From Pachyseris speciosa (taxonomy: Eukaryota; Cnidaria; Anthozoa; Scleractinia; Pachyseridae), in the NCBI GenBank assembly GCA_016490735.1, contig JAEMWC010000032.1:1157501-1221500 (forward strand): a stretch of DNA of 64,000 nucleotides. Direction: 5' to 3'. Below, in pieces: positions 38,001 through 50,000 of this stretch. How positions within the stretch are numbered: position 1 is the first letter of the stretch; each line of letters starts with the position of its first letter. A program made the position numbers and the translations under genes. The notes beneath the pieces are model-generated. The model did not search any database. It saw only the letters and a program-made list of their open reading frames with translations, and was not told the DNA's origin.

Positions 38001-41000
38001 TTCTTCAAAATGGCTACTTTAGCTCACGGAAACCAATCTTAAGTCATTTTGGTTATGCTTGGGCCGACGTTTTCAACTTCTCTCCTTGCATTTTCAATGC
38101 AATTGGTAATAATTTACTGTGGTTCATTTTTGCCTGTAAATTTTACTTGATTTTATTTCACTGGTGATCCAGAAGCAATTCATGATTGAAAGAGTCACTG
38201 AAAATTGACTCAGTAAATTTTGGTCAAACTATCAGAGATAATTCCCATGATACGGTCAAACAGCAAAGGAGGGTGGGAGGAGTGTGTACTTGTAAAGTGT
38301 ACTTATTAGTTCATGTGAAAGAGGTACCAAAAAGAAAAACAGAAAGATTTCTGATCTTTGTGATTATTTTTCAGTTACATTATTTCGTCACCAAGGAGTA
38401 ATGAATTCATCTGGACATTCCAAAAGCACAAGGTGTATTCTTATGGCGATGATGCATCACACACTCACAGTGATGACCGGTATGCACTGCTTATTTGTCA
38501 TTTGTTTGATGTACTTTCTTTCATTGTGAAACTAAGGTTTGAGTTCTTTGGACAAACAGGCTAAATCACCACCACCCACTTTATCCATATTGTTACTCAA
38601 ATTATTAAAAAAATTCATCATGTCGCCACTTACTTTAGTTAGCTCAGACTGCTATTTCAAAACTTATTGAAAACCCTGCATCCTACTTTCACCTTTGCAC
38701 AATAGCTTGCATTGCACACATTCAAGAAAAAGAGGGAGTAAATCTGGTTGTGGTTTTAGTCAATTGCCTTTGTTAAAACAAGTATGAAAAAAGAAGACCT
38801 TTATTTACCCTTGGCAGTAGTTATAGCTCAAAGGCTAGTAGGGCAGAGCAAATACATGAACCAAATAAATCAAATAAATATAACAAAGTTAAGATACCCA
38901 ACTTGCAGGGGGCAGACCAGTTGGTTATTTACAAGCATGGTCAAGGATTTGACCTTGGGACTACCGATAAACAACTCCAATTGGTGACCAGAAAGGGAGG
39001 CTTCTGGAATGGACATCTAGTGCTGTAACTGCTCGGACACTCTGCCTCCACAATCCATGTTATGTTCTTTATTTTGGTTTAGGGTCAAGATCTACTCCAT
39101 AACCATCAACAACACTATGGATGGGGGTGCCGATCACTGCCGTGAGTGTCCTGTATCATCTTCAGAAAAAGGGTAGGTCTTGACTCCTCGGAAATGTTAT
39201 TTGAATGGCAATAGGTTAGACAACTTTGCTTTCCTTGTACATGTACTGGTCACAGTCTGTAATGACTGAGCGTGTGCTAGGGATCACAGCAAGAGAGCAT
39301 TAACCTTCTTTGCTGACAAATATTTGACATTGTCTTTAAATATAAAAGAAACAATATGAATGAATGCTGTTGGATAGCGACAATGTTGTTTTTCTTAAGG
39401 ACAATCCTCTACTTTAAATAAGTTTTTAACCTCCCACAACCTGTTGTGCCTAGTAAAGGGGTACTGCACCACTCATGTCACTTTTTGCTTATATTATAAA
39501 CCTAAAATACTTGGACTAACAATGAAATGGTGTGCTTTTTATACTGCTTTAGGAGAGGCTTAAAGAGGCTATACATTTAAACAAAACAAATAAACTGAAG
39601 GGGTTCCTGGAATGCTCTCGTCGTCATCATCATCATCATCATCATCATCGTCATTTGCTATTTTCTAATATATTAACAGTTTATAAAGTACAATATGTTG
39701 CAAGGTGACCTCTAGAAACCACCAGGCTTTTAGTTGAGGCCACCTTGTGCATACTGACAATATGTTTACATAAATAGTGCTCAAGTGTGCAGCCTAGCCA
39801 ATTCAGTAATTTTACGAAAAACTGTAGCAGTTTCTTCTTAAAGTTAGGAAAACTTGATAGAGAAGTGATTGTAACAGGGAGGGGATTCCAGATCTTTGGA
39901 CCTTGGTAAAGAATTGTGAATTTTTTCAGATTAGTTTGGCAATGATGCATGAGATAATTGTTGGCTGTTCTGGTGCTATAGCTATGAATTTGACTATTTG
40001 CAAGAAACAAGTTGACAAACAATGGAGGCAACAGGCTGTTGTGAAAACAGTACATAAATTTAGCTATTTGAAACATATTTATTTGAAAAATGTCTAAAAT
40101 TCCTAATTTGTAGAGTAAGGGAGCAGAATGTGCTCTATAGTCTGAATTGGTAATAGCTCGCACAGCCCGTTTTTGGAAACAAATTATATTTAAGTTAGTT
40201 GCGTATTTAGATGACCATGTAGAGTTACAATAGGTCATAATTATAAGGATAAATTAGCGAGTAGTACAGAGTAAGTTTAGTTTTTGGAGATAGATAGAAG
40301 CAGGACCTGAATAACATTTCAAAAAATTATTGATTTAGAGATTTGTTTACATAAATAGCTGATGTGATCTTTCCAAGTAAGATGCTCTTCAATATATACT
40401 CCAAGAAATACTCCAAGAAATTTAATTGGTTTGTGTTAAAAGTTGACCACCAAGGTTACATTCTGCCAAGGTTTGAAAATGAGATAAATCGTTTTCTTTA
40501 CATTCACTGATAATTCTCTCATTTGCTTTAAGGCCGAGACACACTAGGCGACAAGTCACTGCAACACGTCGCGGGGACAAGTTGCCGCAACAATTCGCCT
40601 CGTCTGACGCTGTGATTTTTGTGAAAATCGTTGTCGCTGCGGCAGAATTTTGTTGCTGCAATCAGTGGCACAAATTCAAACCAGATTGAATTTGTGCGAC
40701 TGATCGCAGTGACATCGATTTTCACAAGAATTCACCGCGTCAGATGAGGCGAATTGTTGCAGCGACTAGTCCCCACGACATGTTGCATTGACTTGTTTTG
40801 AAGGCAGTACACACGGAGCGACTTGTCGCAGAGACCTGTTGCTGCGACTTGTCGCCTAGTGTGTCTCGGCCTTTAGGGTAGTTTTGCAATACACAGCAAA
40901 TAAAATCTAATGCCAGGAGATTTTATTTGCTGTGTATTGCCAAATTACCCTAAAGCAAATGAGAGCATTCCAGGAACCCCTTCAGTTTATTTGTTATGTT

Positions 41001-44000
41001 TAAATGTATAGCCTCTTTAAGCCTCTCCCAAAGCACTATAAAAAGCACACCATCTCATTGTCAGCCCAAGTATATAATAAGAAAGAAACAACGGAGTGGT
41101 GCAATACTCATTTACTGTACAGACGAAGTTGTGGGAGGTTAAAAAATTATATTAATAGTAGCTGCAGTTGAAGACTGTGCCATGAAAGTACCCACATTGA
41201 ATTGTGGAAATATACAAATGTACAAACTGAATTTTGTCCTCTGTGCTGAGATTTTCATGTGTTGTAGTTTCAAGAAAAATGTTACAACTCCTCCTAGCCC
41301 TGGTTGTTCAAAGAGCAGATAACTCTATCCAGTGGTTAAGTCACTATCTAGCAGATAAATTGAATTGCAACTGATACATTTTATCTGCAGGATAGCAACT
41401 TATCCGCTGGATAGCTAGAGTTATCCGTTCTTTGAACAACCAGGGCCTGAAATATGTGTAAGAATGTTAAGCTTTGATTTGCATTGAGCTTGGCTCTATA
41501 TTCTTGAAAAGAAGGTGCGGATAACTTATTATTGCTCTTTGTCTTAGTGGGTTTTTGTGAGATTCATTCATTGTCTCAGTTATGAGAAAAGTTAAAATTC
41601 AGATCTACAATATCTAATCATTGTTTGATGATTTTCTCTTCACAGTTGCATCAGTTGTCCTGAGGGAAATTATGTTGACAAAGGACAGCACAAGTGTGTC
41701 CCTTGCCCTAAAGGTGAGTCAATTGTTAATTATGTATGAAGTGTTTTGTCAAGTTAAGGACTGTTATATTAAAAATTTATATTTCTTCTGAAGTTCAAGA
41801 TATAATTTTTATCAGAAATTGGTAGTGGACTCTGGGAACAGTTTGTGTTAGTAACGAGATTGACTGTGGAGGAAACCACTGAGTAGAAATGGCTCTCATC
41901 TCAGTCCAAAGAGTGTATATTTAACCATCAGAGCCCAGTTGCTCAAAGCATGGTTAGCGCTAACCATGCTTCAAGTAACTCATCCCTGGCAGACAAAATA
42001 CCCTAAACTATATACATGTATTACTTTAAAATGTTGTTGTTCATGAGCTCATAGCTACAGCTGTAATGGGGCACCCAACAAAGAGTTGGCTAGGGGTTTA
42101 TGTATGCTAAACAGAGTGGAGTCATTTTACTTCATATTGTAAATAGTGCCTTTATTACAAGAAAACAATGTTGTCAACTGGTACCTAAAGATAGGCTCTG
42201 TTAAATAATTTTAAAAAGGTTTGGTGTGTTTTTTCTCATAGTGAAGTAATGTACAATTAGAGGGGTGCATTTTTTCAACTGCAAAATTGAATTTCATGCT
42301 GAAACCCCTTAAAGGCTACAATTCCTTGGTTTGTACTTGTATGAAAAGCTTTTTTTATTTGGTGTCTGCAGGCACTTACTTAAACACCAACAATCCTTAT
42401 GGCAGGGATGCTTGCATTACATGTGGCCCAGGACTGACAAGGTAACTTTAAGAGCTTTGAGCAATCATGAATATTCACAGAGATGTTTCATTAAGTAGGA
42501 ACCCTGAAAAGTGATTCAATGGTAACCTTGTGACATCCACCAAGGAGGAAGTCGTAATCGCACTCCAAGTTAAGTGTAGGCCTTGTGGGGTCAGTCCCTC
42601 TAGATATGTCATAATTGTGACCCTCCATGGGATTTTGATGCTTAAGGTAAAAGCATGCTCACAACATGCTAACACAACACGCTAAGTGTGTTCTAAGTCG
42701 TGGGTATGCGCATATTTAATTTCTAGAACAAAGATGGACACACTTGCTTTGTTTTAGTGAAGTTAGCACACTAAACCTTTTGTTTCCCTTAAGCGTGTGT
42801 GATAACACACTTAGTGTGCGAACTGTAGCACTCTTCACACGCGACAGCGATAGGACATGCTAGAAACTAGGGGGAATGAAATGAGACAAATAGCTGTGCG
42901 TTATGAATCTTAGTAATAATCTGACAACTACCGTTCTAACTAATTGCAAAGAATTAAAAAATAAGCTCACGTTATTGGCTACCGAGTCTGAAGTTGAACT
43001 TAAATTAGAAGAAAAAATCTTACTTGAATGTATAGTATGGAAGGCGGTGAGAAAAATTCTATCCTCCGTTTTTTCCTTTTTGCTGGTTGTTTTGATGTGC
43101 CAGATTTAACGTGTATGTGTTCAGTGGGGACAACCAAGTGCGCTTGCTCTCAGTCTAGACTCAGGAATTCTAAAACATGCAATGTGTCCAAAACTATCGA
43201 ATGACTCGCGGGTACGCTGGAATACAAAAACTTGCCTTTGAGGAACCTGTAGATTGTCTTAAACAAAATAATAAGAGCGGTATCTCTACATATATTGAAC
43301 ATTTCCTCTTGGAATTTTACCGTTAAAGGCCAACGTTTAATTATGGTCACATGAATGGATATTACAAAACATCTCGGATGATTATTATTATCTGTGCTAT
43401 GAGAAATAGAAAAATACAAAAAACCTGACTGTTTCAGTGTCAGACAGCAAGGGCGGCATGGTATGGTAGTAGCATTTTTTATAATCTTAATTGACACGCT
43501 TTGTGTGTGCTCCTGACACGCTTACTGTGCTGTGCTATATCGCACGGAACTTTTGTTTGAAACTTTAACACGCTTTATTGTTGCATTTCAACACGCTTCA
43601 TTGTTTGTCTGCTCACGCTTCATTGTGTCAATTGAGTCCTGAGAAACAAAAGAAATTGCTAATGAGGTAAGTTTATTAGCGTGCTAAAGCGTGCTAAAGA
43701 AAAATCTTTTGTTTTTAAGTGGAAGTGTGTCGTGAGCGTGCTTTCACCTTTAGCATCAAAATCTCATGGATGGTCACAATTACTATCCCTATCTCTAATT
43801 ATTGTCACTGAGCATGAAATTAGGCACTACATATAATCAACAAATAGCATTGTATGCCCAACAGTAATGCATTTAAGTGTGACTTAAGTTGTAATGCAAG
43901 TGTTTGATGTATTGGAAAAGCAGCGAATGTTTTCAACAGACTCCTACCTGTCATGCGCCACAAATCCATCAAGATGCCCACGAAAACTGCTATTTACCAA

Positions 44001-47000
44001 GCAGTAGTTTTATCAACTCTATTGCATGGCTCAGAAAGCTGGAACACCACTGTCCAGGAAGAGAACGACTAGCAGCGTTCCACACCAGATGCCTAAGAAG
44101 AATTCTTGGTGTTTTCTGTCAAGACCATGTGCCAAACGAAGTGATCTTTGAGAGAACCAGCCAAGTACCGCTCATTAACATCTTACGACACAAACGTCTT
44201 ACATGGCTCGGACATGTCATCCGTATGCACCAAACTCGCTTGCCCCGCCGCTTGCTCCTCTGGGAACCACGAGGACACCGTTGCCCAGGCAGACAGCGGA
44301 TGCGCTGGAAAGATTCAGTGTCAAGAGACCTTCAAGACTCCGAACTTTCCTTTGAAGAGGCAACAGTGTTAGCGCAGGACCGCAAGGAGTGGCGATCGTT
44401 TGTGTTGGTGCTATGTGGGCTCGGCCCATGGCAGCAGTAATGTAATATAATATGTGTATTTGCCTTATTAATTTATGGTGTTTGATGTAGAAGCAAACAG
44501 TCTTTTGATTAATTATGACTATTTTGTTTTGTTTCAGTGAGGAGGGATCGACTATTTGCCACTCTGATTGTAAATTTTACTCCAAGAAGCATAACCGCCA
44601 GTTTGATCTCTCAGATCTGAATGGGTACGTACTGTGATTAACTGACTGCTTTAACTTGGTTGTCATATCACCCCAGAAATGTACTTTGAAGAAAACTTTC
44701 ATTGAAATGTCACACTTGAACACCAAAGTCTCTGTCGAATGGTGTAAGGTGTTAATCTCACCATTTAAAGTGGTGTAAGGAGAGAATACGTCTTGGTCAC
44801 TCCGGGAAGATGGAACTGTGACATTTGTTTTATTGTTACTCTTCAGAGCCCACACTGTTGCTAGTGCACCATCTTTCACCAGTCGTGGTTTCCGCTACTA
44901 CCACTTGTTCAATCTGAGCCTGTGTGGTCATCCATACCAAATGGCAGTCTGTCACAGCAACATCAGCCTTTCCACTGGCAGATCGGTGAGTAAGATTTAA
45001 GGAATGAGAGCGATGTGTTCAGCGCCTTGTCAGTGGCATGGGTACATGTGGAAAAGTGTAATCCAGTTTCTTGCAACAGTTTGGGTCTAAAATTTCAGCC
45101 TTGTGTATTTTTTAGGTTCGCAATATGAAGCTCCTTCAGACCCCTCCGTCATGTATACTTTGAGTACCCCACTGGGGCTCTACCACTGGGTTTAAGAGAC
45201 TTTCGGAGCTTGGCTATTAAACTAGGTTCATCTAGGATTTGAAAGTTGATGTGTAGCATTTGTGCAGTGAGAGAAATGTAATGATAAATTGATCATTGTA
45301 AACGAAAGATGTGTTTCCCTCAGTGACACAAGCATACTTGCAATAAGAACGAGAAGGAGGAAACAAATCTCAGTTCTCCTTGGGTGTTTCTCACATGAAC
45401 GTAGCACCCATGAGACTCCCAGAACTCAGTGGTAGAGCATCTGTTTAGTTTGGAAGAGCTGAGTTTCTTTACTGAGTACACTGTATACATTTGTCATTGA
45501 CCAATGATTGCTCAAATTCATGTAGTGGGGTTTGTTTGGAGGTACAGGAAAGAACACTTGAACAACAGCATTATCAATATAATAATGTGATGTGACATGA
45601 TATGATATGATATGATAATTATTATAATATTATATTATATTATATTGTATATATTATATTATATTTTAGTATAAATCTACTAGCGTTCTATCCGAATGCC
45701 GCTCTCTAATTGGCTACGCTACTCACTATCTGTTCTGTGATAGATAGTGAGTAGCGATTGTCAACAAAATGGTGGCTGCTTCTTCGCGTTTTCAAAGTGT
45801 CTGAGTAGGATTTAGATTTGAACGACTAGTAGATTTATACTAAAACAATTAGATTATTTGCTCGATTTCTATGCATGATAGCTGATTTGGGCTGTACCCT
45901 CATCAGCTATCATACGATAGAAATCTTGAGCTCATAATCTAATTGTTAAATATTTTTTTTGTTATGCTGTTGTGTTCTTCTAACTCACTGCTTTGTGGTC
46001 CTCTTTTAATTTACTTGACTTTAATCTGTTATCTGATAACTAAATAACAATCTACCATCCTGTGATCTCTAATGTACAAACCTTGCTGTATGTCTGAGAG
46101 TGCTTTGTTTCTATTTTCAGGAAGTGTTCAATCTCTCGTCACCAGTTTGCCGCATGACTGTTGTTCCTGATCCTCACGTCATCACTACCCAGACCATGAG
46201 GTTAGTGTGAAGTACAGATCTACACTACACAGACATACTACCATCTCAAATTCAAATGAAGATACAGTTCAAACCTTTTTAAGCAGCCACCATCGGGGAA
46301 ATAGATAGTGGCACAGAGTTATTCTTTTCTTAAAGCAGCTGTGTCACGCTATTTGGCAACTTTATAAAAAGCTAGAAGGTGTCTTCGCATAAATTGAATT
46401 CCAAAACTAATGGTCTAGTTTTGTTATTAAAGACTATTCGAAGGTACTGAAACTGTTACCTGTTGCATGTTGCTACGGATGGCAAGAATGGAAATGGATT
46501 GAAACTTGAAAAAATTGGCCAATTTTTTCAAGTTTTGATGCTGTGTCTTCTGAAATCATCAAGAAATTTATTATGGTTATCCCTCCCTGACAAAATCCAT
46601 TTGATATATTCATCGTAGTTTTACAGAAGCATTTTGGTCGTGAATAAAGGCTCAAAGCAATGATTTTTGCACAGAATTGACCTAAAACAGCAAAATCCTC
46701 GTGACACTGCCCCTTTAAATGTGATAAAATAACTTGACATGCATGAATAAGTTTGAGGTTCAAAGGAGTTATTCAGCAGCTAGGAAGAAACTATTAAAAA
46801 CGATTTCTCGCTCTATGGTACCACACAGAACATTTTTACAGTGCGAATGATTTTCTGAAAAAAATTTCAAGAGGGGTCTTGCCTTGCATTAAGTCTTTGT
46901 AAATATGCACACAAATCAGATTGTGATGTCAAATCAGGAATAGGCCCATGCCCCTGACTAGCTTGGTCGTTTGACAGATGATGACTAGATTTTAACAGCC

Positions 47001-50000
47001 AATAAAAAGTCAAGGTTTGGTTTAAAAAGGCGCAAAAAGGTGCAGTGTGTTTTGAACAGGTGCAAAGGTTTATTTTAGTGAAAAAAATGTTGGGGGTTGG
47101 GTACACTTTAAAATAACAAGGACCAAAAAGCTGACTATTGATGTCAAACATGCTTCCAGCATTGATGGTGAGCTTGATGCACAGCTGTTTTTGTCTTTCA
47201 GCCTTGCTGAACATCTTGTTGGTGTTTATGAGGATATCAATGGTAACTCAACTAATGAAACTTCTGTGTTTGCTGCAGCTGGAGGTAAGAGGCTAACTTT
47301 TTTTGAAAATTAATAGTATTGTTTTCTCAAACTTCTTTCTAGACACTAAAATTGAAGAGCCTGTCTAAGCATGTTGGCATAGGAAAATCATTGTGGTTCA
47401 GTTTTATCCTTAGTTTTTTTCTCCCTTTTCAAGGGTAAAATTTAAGCACAACATTTGCATCATTGTTGATTCTTTGTTTGGCTTCTAACCTTACCTTACT
47501 TCAAGGTTCAGATTTCCTTACAGGAGTATTCAGTGTCAAATGAGTAATGTTTTTTGATAAGTTCTATTTTATTTATTGTGTTCAATTCCTTGTTCTCTTC
47601 AAGGTCCAGTGACAAATCTTTCAACATTTTTCCTGTTCAAGTTCCACAGTAGTCGGTAAAGCATGTGCACTGTTTTTCACTTCAGACAAATTGAATGTGT
47701 GATTTTTGTTTGTAAGCAAACCAGTGTTATTAGGGCTGATCATTTAAACGAAGCCTAGGGTAGACCTGGTTTAAGTGTAAATTATGGTTTAGATGAGTAC
47801 TTGATAAACCACAACTGAACTTTGTTAAATTTGCATTATTAAAAAGTGGATGAACCAAATCTCAGCACTAAATCGTTGTTTAGCAAGTCCTGCTATTGTT
47901 TCCTCTTTGTACTGCATATTGCACCCTTATGTAATTTTACAAATACATCTTCAGTGTCACTCTTGTTTACAACTAAAAGCCAGTGAGTATGATAAAAATA
48001 ATTGTACAGGCATGCAGCTGCTATGATGAGCTTATTTCTTAAAACTGTTTGCAACCCCGAGTGCAAGTAGGGAAACTGGGGGTTCATATGGCCCCTTAAA
48101 TGCAACCTTGCTCCCAGGGTCTCTCCTCTTCCCTCCCCCAGGGGGCAGGAAGAGGAGAAACCCTGGGAACGAGGTTGCCTGTGAATATGGTGTAAGTTGA
48201 AATTGTCCTTTGTTTGTTTGCCAGCCCTACTCCAGCCTGTCCTGCTGGTCGTTCAGTTTGGACAACAGTTCTCTGTGATGCAACAGCAGGGAAGGTAATT
48301 TGTTCTCCAGTACTATCCTTGTGGTAGAAGCAAATTGATAAATAAATTACAGTTATAATAATTGATAGTTTTAAAGCTGGACATAACTGTGCTATTAGAT
48401 TCTTGACTAGTCAGCTGTATTCCAATTTGAGAAACAGCTAGAAAACATTTTTCTGTCATATGGATTCTGCAGCACAGTGACTGGTCAGGTGGATAATTGC
48501 ACTATAGCAATAATGAGTTTCATCAGTAAATGATGTGGCTTTGTTGTAAATAATGATCATAGGACTGAGTGAGGAACAATTTGGTCTTTCATGAAATGTA
48601 TGATAAGATTAGCATGTCCTCCTGATTGCAAAAGTAAAAGCAGACTGGGTGAGACTGCGTGAGCATATCAGGTAGAACTTTGAATGAAAAGACACTTATT
48701 CTGAGGTTTGTGACTAATGTTGTCTTTTCTTGTATAGTAAACCAGTTATACCATTTTATACCGTATAGTGTTGAATTTTGCGATTTCAATTTTTGTGCAT
48801 TCCCTTTTTTGTGAATGTTTAAAAAGTCGCACAAATTAGTAAGAATAAGGTAACATACAAGTCAACCTAACAACAGTATAATTATTATTGATTTTGTGTC
48901 TCCAGGGTGTTCTGGATTTGCCTAATAAGTGTCCTGATGGAACCTGCGATGGTTGTCGGTAAGTGATTGAGGTTTTAATGTCTTTTTCATGTAGTTAAGC
49001 TGCAGTAAACTGTTAGTAAAACAAATTAGACTAATTGTTGAGTTTTAATGGCTACTTTCATTTTAAATGACATGACCAATTACAAGATAGGAAATGCTGC
49101 AAAATTGGATAAAACTGATGGAGAAAATTGGATAAAACTGATGGAGAAAATTGGATAAAACTGATGTTCAACACCTAGTAATCCTATTAATCCTATTAGT
49201 CAAATAATCCTATTAAGGTACCCTGCAGCGAACTGAAGCTATAGATATTAATAATTAAATATTATTTAGGGCACTAATTAGTTCTTACTATATCGTGGTC
49301 CTCTCCATTCTGTTTTCTTTACCTTGTATTTATTATAAAAGTAACTTTTAATATAATTTGAATGGAGAAAACAATAAAATGAAAACTGAGCAAGACACGG
49401 CCTGGTATGTGGTATATAGAGGATATTATATGGCCGCACTAAGATACGAAATTTCTCTTCATGTGTTGAAAACAAATTAATATTCCGCAAGTGAGCACAG
49501 TGGACAAGTGAAGTATGTTTAGGAGAAGAGAAATTTAGTATCTCCAAGCGGGCATGTAATGTTCTATTTATTATATAGACACCAATGAAACATCAAACCA
49601 TTTCATTTTCGCTGTGAAAGGCACGATTTATTATGTAACCACAGCAATGGTGAAAGCTCACCTGGTATTTCATTGGTGTTTATATAATAAAGAAAATTAT
49701 CATTGTGTAGATTTGGCCGTTACAATTAACAAGTTTAGATTTCACAACATCAAATCTTGTGTAAGCAGTTAAGGGCCAACCAAAAGGTCCAGTTTCCAGT
49801 TTGTTGTAATGATAAAGATTTGTTTAAATAACAAGTTTCACAAGCATTTAAATAAGGGTTATAGCATTATTCGATTCAAATCCAAGACAAACCAAGCTGA
49901 CTTTATCAAGCTGAAAAGGACAGTTGTTGGGCCATAAGTGATTCATTAGATAACTGTGTTCTCTTTTCTCTAACCTTAACCTTTGTCATGTTTCAGGTTT

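Larger units (their letters stand above)
39423..41145. mobile_element. Foldback element carrying two later insertions (intron 16)
   Basis: The left arm starts TTTTTAACCTCCCACAAC and includes CTGAAGGGGTTCCTGGAATG. It is inverted at 40919-41145. The arms also share CTCTCATTTGCTTTA and CAATACACAGCAAATAAAATC around a short centre near 40907-40918. The left arm is split by a LINE (39620-40515) and by a MITE (40531-40872). No target duplication is resolved for the outer element. Confidence 0.75.

Noticed and set aside
43150..43497. 115-residue − strand ORF inside the 42612-43782 element
   Set aside because: No domain or transposase motif, no splice context, and sequence composition like the rest of the element.
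44577..44879. 100-residue − strand ORF
   Set aside because: It is antisense to exons 19-20 of ELAPOR and their intron.
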